Source: Owenia fusiformis
Taxonomy: Eukaryota; Annelida; Polychaeta; Sabellida; Oweniidae
Direction: 5' to 3'
Assembly: GCA_903813345.2 (NCBI GenBank)
Contig: CAIIXF020000008.1
Span: forward strand, 11,623,278 to 11,683,277
DNA: 60,000 nt
Below are positions 1 to 10,200 of this stretch, piece after piece (position 1 is the first letter of the stretch; the number at the start of each line of letters is the position of its first letter). The notes under the pieces are model-generated. The model made no database searches. It worked only from the letters and a program-made list of their open reading frames with translations, and had not been told where the DNA came from. Position numbers and translations under genes: made by a program.

Positions 1-1515
1 AATTTTTAGTCCTTTTGAAATTGACGTTGTAGCCTGAACAACTGCATCACAAAGATCATTGTACACCTCTGGCTTTAAATACTTGTGGCAGTGGTTGCCA
101 ACAAAAGATTTTCCATGGTATGGTGCCCTTTGTATGTTATGCTTTTTTAGAACCTGGTCAAGTGTGGCAGCTACAGTTCCAGATTCTAAGTGAAGTTGGT
201 TTTTTGTTTCTCTGTCTTCGATTTCTTTTTTAATCTTTTCCCGTTTTTGTTCATTTGGAATACTTTCAAGTTCTTTTTTCAGGTTGGAAATTTTCTCAAG
301 TTGAGTAATATATTTCCCATAAGGCGTATCTCGCTTGCTTTCACTCAATGATTCATCGCTGGCAATTTGGTGTGCAATTCTCAGATCAATTTTGTTGCAA
401 AGTGACAATAAGAGATCATGGTGTTTTTTCACAAGTCCCAATAATATATGCAAGTAAGGGGGACATACATGATCAATTTCAATGGGAATCAAAGATGGGT
501 TGATAGCGTTTTGAAAGTATTTGGCATTTGATAATTTTGCATTGCCCTTTTCAAGAAAGTCTTTGTGTGCTTTTTTAAGCGATTTAAGAGTTCTTTCAGG
601 TAGCTTTGACCTTGATGACTTTGGTGTGTTCATGTCAGATGAGCGAATTTCACAATATATACAGGGAAATGTTCCATTTGCTCCTGATATCCCAAGTGTC
701 TTTGACAGATACTCATAGTCACCACAGCCAAACAGGTCCACTCTCTTTCCATTCCACACCATATTTTTTAACTTCTCAATCTGTGGAGAGTATCTTTTCA
801 ACAACATTTCCATATTTTCCCTACTGTCTTTTGCACAGAATGCGGCAAAAACTAGAGTGTTCTTTGGGGCATTTGGATTCCTTGTGTTCAATATTTGGAA
901 ACATATTTTAAAAGACCCACCCCCGTGATCTGCTCCTATTTTTATCCAAATCTCATCATTGGGAATAACATGAGATTGCTCTATCATATTGAATTTTTCC
1001 ATTTTATCGAGGTGTGATTTTACATGTACTTCCAAATTGTTAATATACACCATAGGCAGTTTCTTGTATACCTTTCCATTTTTACTCTCGGGGGAAATAT
1101 TGTCTTTTTTGGTAAACAATTTCAGCTTTTGTTTTAGATTAATATCATTGAGTAAATTTTTCCGATATTCCCTCTGTTTATTTCTGCTCTCTATTGTTAT
1201 GTTTTCCCGCAAATGCCTCGTTATAACATCCATTTGGCCCCATGACAACCTGGCATCAGACTTCATTGCGAGGGCTTGTTTTCTGGTTACCCTTGCTGCT
1301 TTTATTTTTGTCAAATGTTCCAGCTGATTCCTGTTCTTTTTCTTTCTATATGCTATTCGCCACTCTTTTGCTATCTGCTGATTGATGGAATTATCATTTT
1401 TTCCCCCTGTTGCTCTCCTGAACTTATTTATTTGTTTTGCTCTGCGCTTTTTAAGAGGTGAAGATGCTTTTTCACTCTGGACTTGGACCTTTTCTACTTT
1501 CATCAAGATCAAAGG
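1..1515 (-). CDS. Exon 2 of the RAG1-like gene: RAG1-core-like region
   Basis: Open for 505 codons to the window edge. Asp434 lies in GADHGGGSFKI, a plausible first catalytic aspartate. Asp504 lies in GCGDYEYL and is followed after 19 residues by C523 and after 22 by C526 (GTFPCIYC). From memory, RAG1 Asp708, Cys727 and Cys730 have exactly this spacing. Further on, a YHGKSFVGNHCHKYL stretch (about residues 700-715) resembles the RAG1 segment around NGNFARKLMT. The expected third acidic residue and the zinc histidines would lie left of base 1. The family call is inference from these patterns. Confidence 0.75.
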
Positions 1516-2523
1516 CTGGAACATTAATTTGAATTACTTGATGATTTCATGGTATATTTAAGATAACACTTAATGATATGTTGAAGATACTTGAATTTTA
1601 TGGTGATTATCACATGATAAGAGGTTCTTTATGATAGCTTCTTAATGATTTGACATCTAGCTCTTGATTAGACAAGTTATACTAGATTGCACTTGATTCA
1701 ATAGACATTTGACAAAACTTAATACCCAAAAAATGCAGTGAACACGCCTTTATCCCCCCCATTACTTGCACATCTTGCATTTAATAAATTAAACCAAATA
1801 AATACTCACTTTTCCACCCGTTTTGCAGATTAATGTATCCTTATCTGTTGAATGTTTCAACTTCCTTCTGACTAGCTGTGTCAATAATTTATTTTCTAAA
1901 ATACTTAAAGGTGCAGCTAACGGTTTTTGTAATAATTCTTTGATAGTAGATTCACGGCCACGGCCAGGTGTCATTGATGTAGATGCGGATGATACATCTT
2001 TAATGCATACCTTTTTAGGCGTACTCGTGCATTGAAAACTTATATCATTTGTGTCAATGTCACTGATGTTTAAACTTTTATCCATGTCTTTATTATAGCT
2101 ACTCTCAAATGTTCTTTTTCTTGCAATAGCACTGTGAGAGTTCTTAGAATTTGACTTTTCACAAATTGTACAGGAGTTCCCATCAAAGGCATTTGTCCAC
2201 AGGTTATTGATTTTGTTATAGAGATCCATTGTGTTATTATCTATTTTTGCTTTCTTATTCTTCAGTCTATTATAACATGATTGACAAATCTTCTTTGGGT
2301 GAAGATCCGGATTGTCCATATCCAAGTTTATTTCTGGGCATATATTTAATAATTCCTTTTGAATTGACACACATGGTTGAGGTTTGTATTTTTTCCTAAA
2401 AACTGTATTTTTCTCACCACACAATCTACATAAACTATCCAATACTTTTTTGTGATCTTCTGTGACATGCATTTTTGCTTTGTGTTGATAGCAGTGTTGA
2501 ACATGTGTAAAGTGAATTCTCAT
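1..2523 (-). CDS. RAG1-like (N-RAG-TP-type) transposase gene, two exons, C-terminus beyond window
   Basis: Two minus-strand exons join in phase 0: 2523-1810 (238 codons) and 1515-1 (505 codons, no stop, runs off the left edge). The donor GTGAGT (1809-1804) and acceptor TTCCAG (1521-1516) are good, and the join reads TGGK-PLILMKVEK. The N-terminus carries a cysteine/histidine module laid out like the RAG1 N-terminal region; the second exon has a core-like region with Asp434, Asp504 and a C523-x2-C526 pair. The sea-hare mobile element N-RAG-TP is known for a RAG1-N-like protein, so this is probably a DNA transposon gene of that group. A decayed Chapaev-type (CMC) transposase is the main alternative. 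No frameshift or internal stop is seen in about 743 codons, so the copy may be recent. The start is taken at 2523; Met18 is a possible later start. Confidence 0.8.
1810..2523 (-). CDS. Exon 1 of the RAG1-like gene: RAG1-N-like zinc module
   Basis: Residues 1-238. The metal-binding candidates are C32-x2-C35 (SLCRLCG), H75-x4-C80-x2-C83 (HPKKICQSC), W109 and C118-x2-C121. RAG1 has the same order: CRICG, then HP-x3-C-x2-C, then a Trp and a final C-x2-C. The rest of the exon is lysine- and serine-rich and looks like a flexible linker. The reading frame continues 7 codons into the intron before a stop, which marks GTGAGT as the true end. Confidence 0.8.
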
Positions 2524-4256
2524 GTATTGGAATAGTATATAGACCTTTGGGGGAGGGGATGTTTAGATAAACATTTCTCAAAACCTTGCGCTTCAAATGC
2601 TTTCAAACCTTTTTCATCTCATAGGAGATATAACATACTAAAAGAAGGTTTAAATTTTAGTTCATTTGAAACGCACACTCAATGTATTATTCAGGTTTAA
2701 AGTTAATGTACATTAAGATAATCACAAGAATTTCCAGAAACAAGTTGGTAAGGATCAGATGGTTCTAATGAGGGTTAATCTAATTCCCATCCAAGAAATG
2801 AGTCAAGGGTGTTAAGTAGGGGATCATTATCAATGTTTTCATTTCAAATTCTTTATTTATAATACCTTCCAAGGGACTTAATTAAACATTTGAAGAATTA
2901 GTTGGTTAATTGGTTACTTCTGGATTGCCATTGAAAAATCCAAATTGAGGCTACTGAACCCAGAGCGAGGCTATTGAATATTAATTAGGTATATTGGGTT
3001 TCAAGTGCCTACTGAACTAAATGCTATGCCTAGAGCTCTACAGGCTTGCTGTGCTTAATGAATGATACAATGGGTTCGGATAAACGATTCATTTCTTAAA
3101 AGGATAATAGCATTGAGTTTAGTGGTAAACGCTATCAATTGTTTTCAACCAAACACGTACCACAATTTTGGGTAACAATCATATTGAAGGATGTTTTTAT
3201 GATAAATAATGAGAAAAATTGATAAAATCGCAAAAACAAATGTTGGTCCAAAAGCAAGCACATTTATAACTTACGAATACGATTAACTGACCAGTATGGA
3301 ACAGCTACATTATAAATCAATGACGTCAGGGAAACCATGGCATTTACTATCACAAATACACACACCTCGTTTAAAATCAGTTTTGTTAACAGCAAAATTC
3401 AATGGTGTATTGTTACAATGTGATGGATCTCTCAGAAATCAATTACTTGCAATGGGTGATTAACTATTTATAGTGCCACTTCTAGGGTTATTTACATTAT
3501 ATTTACTTAAATAGAATATGTTATTAATGTGTGTATAAATCCACCCCCACACCAGACTAATTGATATTCCAGTCGACATCGTTCGTCAATGGAGCAGAAT
3601 GTCAAAGTAATTCCAAGCCATAAAAGTGATTCTTAAATGTAGGCAGATCTATAGGGTGGCCAAAAACTAAATATTTCTTTGCGATTCAAGGAAACACTTT
3701 TCACCTTTATTATACCCACTTGACAAATATATAACCCCAAGCAATTCTGATGCCATTTCCAAAATACAATAAATAAATAAAACATGAAAAAATGTTTTAC
3801 TTAGAAATAAGTGGCCTGAAGTATGTTTTCAATGAATTTTATCATAAAGGTAGGAGTCTATTGGATGTAACCGTCGATTATTAAATGTTATTAAAACTAC
3901 ACTTATCAAACAATTAAAAAGTTAGTATCGTGTGGATATTCCACCCACTATGACTCGGTAGCACATTGATAGTCATCCTCGTATACCTGCAGTTCCAAGA
4001 AAAGATCATGCCCGAAATCAAATATGCACACTCGAGACATCAAAGGTTATACAGAACGCCTCTGTCTACTTATGGAATATTGATACTAGACCGAATAATA
4101 AGTACCGACACAGTCATTGACAAGAATTCGATACATTAGCATTCTGTTTTTACAGGTTTTAATTTGGAATGAATACTTGTAGGCTTCTGTGTCAGCAGAA
4201 TGGCAAATATTAAAAATTATAATATTTATTCATTTTGTACATTTTCATATTTCCAG
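2524..4256. other. No gene recognised
   Basis: AT-rich sequence between the RAG1-like gene and the EGF exon. I see no long reading frame or convincing exon. The right end of the transposon should lie here, but I could not find its inverted repeat without the other end. Confidence 0.5.
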
Positions 4257-4362
4257 TTGTCCATTAGGCTACACAGGGGTTCGATGTCAACTGCTAGATA
4301 TATATGACTTGTTTAGAATGATGCGTCAGCTTCATCACAATAGATACAGATCAAGAATGTAG
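4257..4362 (+). CDS. Terminal exon with the end of an EGF-like repeat
   Basis: After a TTTCCAG acceptor the frame reads CPLGYTGVRCQ, the last two cysteines (C5-x8-C6 with GYTG) of an EGF-like repeat, then about 22 polar residues rich in Arg, His and Met, and TAG at 4360-4362. The exon enters in phase 2, so the first four cysteines must be on an upstream exon that I could not find in the window; the RAG1-like transposon may lie in that upstream intron. No membrane segment follows, so the product would be a secreted protein or the short tail of one. A perfect donor GTAAGT starts at the last base of the stop codon. Confidence 0.6.
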
Positions 4363-6926
4363 TAAGTTTAATTGATGCTTTTTTGATTTCACATCATGGG
4401 CGTAGCCAATAATATAAAATACATTAAAAACCATAGTTTGAAATGCTTAGAATGCACCATATACAATGTGTTAATTTCGTTCAAATTGATCCAAACCCAC
4501 AAAAATCGCATCCCCTTGACAATTGCTGCCTACGCCCCTGCACATCAAACCTTAGTCACTAGTCAGTAGTGCGGGATTTCATATTGTGTTTTCATTAATC
4601 AGTTTGATGCTTATGATTCTGATAGTAAACTTAATTGTGTTTGACCAAGGTTTGTGTGAGCTAAATGTACAGGGTGGTCCAAAATATGTAACATTGATAA
4701 AACGTATGTAGAAAAAATGAATTCTCAACTTTAAATACACCAAATTTCTCATAGTGGTCATAATCTGCACCAGAGGCTACAACGACGATTTAATATTATT
4801 CTTTTGGGTCAAAAGATTACAATAGCATGGGAGTAAAATCTATACAGAACCTTAACTTATAGCTTATAATGTACGCCTTGTTCATTTCATCTTTATGCAA
4901 AATCAAGTTTATCAATGATAGAATATAATAGTAATATATTGTGAAGGTCTCTACAGTCTGCAGTCTTATAATTCAAATGTTTCCGTTTGTGTTTTCTGAT
5001 CAACAAACATGTGCATACAATATATTTTCTTTATAGGTACGGTACGAAGGTGATAAGTTATTGACAGGCAAGCAGCTGGATACGGTGATCTGAGGCAAAA
5101 ACGGTGCAATGCAATGCTTATATGATATAGACATGGAATACAAATATATGTGTGTGGACAAACAGTAAAGCAGAGGGAAAAACAATTGTAAATCTAAAAC
5201 GGAACAAAATGTTACCACCTGGAAAGTGAAGAATTATTAAGGACGCTGAAGCGGAATGCTGGTCACGAAAATGGTAGCTACAACATTATGTCACCATGGT
5301 GATGTAGTAAACGTTAGAAAAGTTGATAAAAGTAATATCAAGAAGATGTGGTAAACGTCCTGGTGGATAGGGAAGTATTTTTACCATATTGTGCATATTG
5401 TAACATGTAGTCATATGTAAATTTTAATCTTTTTTCAAGTCAAGTGACATTGTACTGTATGTATATCTGGTAAAGGCCGACAGTGTAAATATATCATGTT
5501 GATACATTAGACTCATGACTTGGCCGTTTGGTCAATTTAAATTTTCAAATGTTCCTTTTAGAAAAATGCTTTCCAGAAATTTCAAGGAATCCATTCTCCA
5601 AACAATCTCCTGCTCATCAGCAAAGTTCTTATCATATATGATCTACCTCTCGTACTCCGTTACCATTTCAAACAATGCATCAGCATAATAAAGTGTCACC
5701 ACCTAGCTGATATGTAATAAATGTACTATTCGTTCCAGACAATGACGCTGAATACCAAATACTTGTCACGAATCATACATGAGTTTATATAGTTTTTAAT
5801 AAGTACAAACAGGTTTTTTGTTTTATTCTATTTTCTCACTACTTTTTTTCATCAAAACATTAGGCCTACGCAATAATAGATGAACATACCAAAATAAGTT
5901 AAAAAATTTAAAGCAACAGGATGTTAAAGCCATAGTATCAGTGCTTATTGAAGGTATGGCAATATAGTATATGGCAGAGAATGGTACCACCAGTTAGATA
6001 TATAAATAATTCCAGCATCTGTAGGACACTAGCATAACAACTGGTCAATGCTCAAATTTTGACCAGAAGGTTCAATGTCCTTGACCTTCCCTTCTCAACA
6101 CCGCATTTATTCAATAAGCCTAACAAGCATCACAGACCAAGAAACATGTAAAAAGTCGATTCTGAGTCCCCCAAGAAAAACTACTGGGGACTCCAAGACT
6201 CAATTAATTATACATGTTCTTTGGTCTATGAAACACACAATGTACATACTGTATAGGGATGCACCATAGGCATTCCATGTAAATAATTTCTGCACATAAA
6301 TTTATCAGATGAGATGTAAGCATATAATTCATGTATATGGATAATATCTTGAGGGAATCTGAAATTTTAATTGAATATATGTCAAGTAGCCATACAAGCA
6401 AGATATTTTTGTCACAAATTCATTTTACCATCACATGTCGTATTGTCTCGTATATATGGACATGGGTGATTTTTCTGTATACATGTATTATAATGATAAT
6501 GCTTATATAAAAGCTAAAGTGTAGGTGTTCAATAATATTGTTTATTTATTTTATTGTAGAAAATGTTACATTTGTATATATTGGATCTATGTACCAGTAC
6601 AAAATAAAAATTGTAAATAGGACACATAGTGTTATGTTATCAATGCCAGTAGAATTTCACACTATTTTCACAATATTTGGGCAATATTCCATCAATTGGC
6701 TCATGAGTCATCATTCATTTATTGCATTATATGTCAGAATTAGAATCTCAAAAATCATTCACATACGGTTTTGTATTTTGAACTTTCCCTTCATTCAAGC
6801 TATTTAATTTTTTATATTATTTTTGGCTTGTTCTATTGCTTCTCAAGTGTCTTTATATTCATAAATTTTAATGTTATATTAAAGTTAGCTTTTTCTTAGC
6901 AACCTTAATCGGTCGGTTCAATTTTG
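4363..6926. other. Probable 3' untranslated and intergenic sequence
   Basis: A-T rich with only short chance frames. A TTTATAG acceptor-like site at about 5030-5036 could start a non-coding 3' exon of the EGF gene; splicing 4361 to 5037 would still read TAG. Nothing else is recognised between here and the convergent end of gephyrin. Confidence 0.4.
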
Positions 6927-7048
6927 CTGATTTTTCTAAATGTATCCAATGATCATTACAGCTACAAAATCATGTTTTTCGATTTTTCTGATTTTTCTAA
7001 ATGTATCCAATGATCATTACATCTACCAAATCATGTTTTTCGATTTTT
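6927..7048. repeat. 61-bp tandem duplication across the gephyrin stop codon
   Basis: Bases 6927-6987 and 6988-7048 are two copies of one 61-bp unit with only a few differences (GCTACAAAAT against TCTACCAAAT). The right-hand copy encodes the last residues of gephyrin (DVMIIGYI and stop). The left-hand copy lies past the stop in the 3' UTR. Confidence 0.9.
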
Positions 7049-7227
7049 GATTTACTCTCTTTCACTTCTGGGAGGATCATGAGACCATTGGCGGATCGCA
7101 TACTCAAAAGTCGACTGCTTAGTTGATTCCCAGTGCTGGTTGCTATGGGGATAGGGTCATCTTGTTGCCAGGTCAATATACATCTATGATATTCTGGCCT
7201 TGGGTCTAGATGGATATCTGCAGCTAC
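6997..7227 (-). CDS. GPHN: Gephyrin terminal exon
   Basis: Acceptor TTTTGCAG, phase 0, then 76 residues from [16 protein letters not shown] through [18 protein letters not shown] to VDVMIIGYI and TAG (6999-6997). This is MoeA subdomain IV, the C-terminal beta-barrel. The length and motifs agree with the vertebrate protein. Its final codons sit in the 61-bp tandem duplication. Confidence 0.95.
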   Translation of the reverse strand, partial: VAADIHLDPRPEYHRCILTWQQDDPIPIATSTGNQLSSRLLSMRSANGLMILPEVKESKSKIEKHDLVDVMIIGYI

Positions 7228-10200
7228 CTGCAAAATACCAGAAAGCTAATTAAATATGTATTTGGTGAAAATTAGTTGTCATTTTTATTGTTCTAAAAGG
7301 ATACATTACAAACACAATTTCTGACATTTTGAGAAATTTCACGGCATTTGATGCTTAAATTATTCATTTTCATATTGGATGGATGGTTTCTGGTGTACCA
7401 AGAATATTTCATATTGAGCCATGATGCTACAAAGAAAGATTGTACGGAGTGCAGGCTGCACAGATGCTTAACGTTAATTTCGTGACTATTTAATTTCGCG
7501 AATTTTACTTAGTACACCTACTACTATGTCATATTGATTAACGACATGCTGAACCTTAACCTCTATTAAATCATAATTTTTTGGTTATTTGATCAAATAA
7601 GCCACTGTAACAGTCTAAGTATCCCATTTATCGCCTTAAAACACTTGACAAACATTTTATATAACACAAAATGCAATGGAGTTCCAGGTAATAAAAATTT
7701 CACAAATCCCCAGGGATTTAATTGACAATTTTGCGAAGATTAATTTTCGCGATTTTACCACAATGCCATTTTGAAACACTTGGTACAGAATTATCCATGC
7801 CATATTTCGATGACAATTTTAAGAATCTTATTGATCACTAGCATCCTAATTTAATGACACAGTCGTTCTCTAATAATGACGGCATATTCGAAAATCCAAT
7901 TACCGTATCCGAAATTGAACAAAGCATTGCTACCTTTTCAAATAACAAGTCTCCTGGTTTTGATCTTGTGACAATCCAGCATCTTAAGTACAGTAGCTCT
8001 GACGTATTACATTTTCTTAATAAGGTTTTTAATGCAATGGTAAGCATGTGCAAAGTTCCACAAAGCTTCAAAATAGGTATTATGATCTCTTAGTTTAAGG
8101 GAAAGGTCACACACATACACATGAATTGTTTTTATTTTGTATCTTTGATCTATTTATATTATTCATATCATATGTCATTTCAATATATATAAAGACATGG
8201 CTAGTAATGCCAGAATGTCACAGCCATTGAAATAAATTTATAAAAAAAAAAAAATCCTATGGATAGAGACAACTTTAGGGGTCTTACATTGACGTCTTGT
8301 ATTTTTAAGGTCTGGGAAAGAATTTTCACAAACAGAACTATACCAATATTGAAGCTTCAGGGGTGTCCACACAATCTGCAATTTGCATACCAAGAAGGCG
8401 CGTGTAGCCAATTCGCAGTGTTTGTCCTTAAAGAACTAATTCAACTTTACTCTGAGAGAGAAAGCTTACTGTACATTGCTTTTTTAGATAACCAAAAGGC
8501 CTATGATTTGTTGTGGCGGAAGGGCCAGTTTCACAAACTATTTAATCTGGGGCTAAATGGTAAAAGTTGGCGTTGAATTGTCGATAGTTATGAAAATACC
8601 ACTTCTAAAGTACTTTATAATGGAAAGTACTCTAGAGAATTTCAAATTACACCACAGGGAGTAGGTCAAGGTCGAGTCAGTATTGTACTCTGGTTCCTGG
8701 TGTACATTAATGCTCTTATTGAAGAACTATGCGATACAGGCTTGGGTGCAATAATAGGTGATATGCGCATCCCTGCAGTACTGGTGGCTGATGACACCAC
8801 AATTATTGGCACAACTCCAGATGCGCTCCAAAAATTATTAAATAGTGTATCAAAATATAGCTCAAAATGGAGAATGTCATATCATTCTGGACAGAACAGC
8901 AAAAGTAAAATCATCACTTTTAATGAAAGTACTAAACAATTCAGAGACAGTCAAGGAATGCGCATGTGGCACTTGCAAAATGATATTGTACCTGAAACCA
9001 GAACACAGTGCTACACTGGAAACACACTTGATGCTCAATTAACTGATATTGAAGCAATGCAACAAGCTAAGCGTAAAATGCTCAACAATTTTTATTCCAT
9101 CAAACCTATTGGTATTGGCAAAGGTGGCATTAACCCCCTTGTTGCTGTTAAGCTATTAAAAACGATTGTGTTTCCCGCTGCCATGTTCGGCTGCGAGTTA
9201 TGGACAACATCCAATGTAGAACTACACGCACTTAAGGATGCAGTACCAGGTCAGCGTAGAAAAAGTTCCAGACATTAGATTTTGCTCATATTTTTTACAA
9301 TGTATCACGATGATGTTATCATCATCCATGTGCAATATGAAGAGGATTGACCGTCTGGTAATTACAAAATAGAAAAATTATTTTACCCACCCAAAATGAA
9401 GTTTTTGAGTTTTCAATAGTGCTGGCACCTTTCGAACCCTGGTTTTCATATCCATTAACAAGAACAAGTTTTCCCATAAAAGTGAAAGGGATAAAATATG
9501 CTCGATAAAATGTTTGCAATTTAATTCTTTTCTGGAAACACCATTATCGAAATAAACTATAATTTTTAATAAGACTAAATGCGAAAATGACGTTCTTGGG
9601 AGCTAGCTTTCTCAAACCTGCGCAAACAGATGTGAAAACCGACCCGGTACTGCATCCTTAACGTTACTATTCAAAAAATTGCAAAAATAATACAAGGATT
9701 TGAGCAAAACGTCTCATCAGAGGTTGTCCTCTCTACGCTCGGTTTACTGTCAATTGAGAGTTATATAGATAAAGCAAAAGTGTTGTTTTTTGATAGACTA
9801 TGCAGAGCCACTCATGTTTTCACAAAACAATTGTTTCTATATAGACTCTCTTCATTTTTAGTTCAGAAAAATGAAATCTGTAATGGTTTTATCAACTTAT
9901 GACCAAAGTAAAATTTAAAATGATGTGTACTAATCAAATCAAATTAAATGAAGAAACAAAATGGCGTGCCCGAGTAAATGCGGATGATTCATTATCATTA
10001 TTTTTGAATGTACAATTGTCAATAGAACCTTCCGTTTTATGGACACTTGGTCAAAAGGCTACCGAGCAACTTTGGGAATTAGCCCACATATTGTATTTGA
10101 CCACACCTGCAAGATTTAGGTTATATCAATGTAAACGTTGCAAAGATTTTACTGTCTCGATAGTCACACATTTCATGAAATGTGGTGAACTTATAAATGA

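Noticed and set aside
521-1461. Plus-strand frames opposite the RAG1-like exon 2
   Set aside because: They are shadows: the minus strand is open over the whole stretch with recognisable motifs and good splice sites.
4660-4700. AGGGTGGTCCAAAA as a mariner-type inverted end (also AGGGTGGCCAAAA at about 3654)
   Set aside because: The two sites are in the same orientation and no inverted partner or TA duplication was found.
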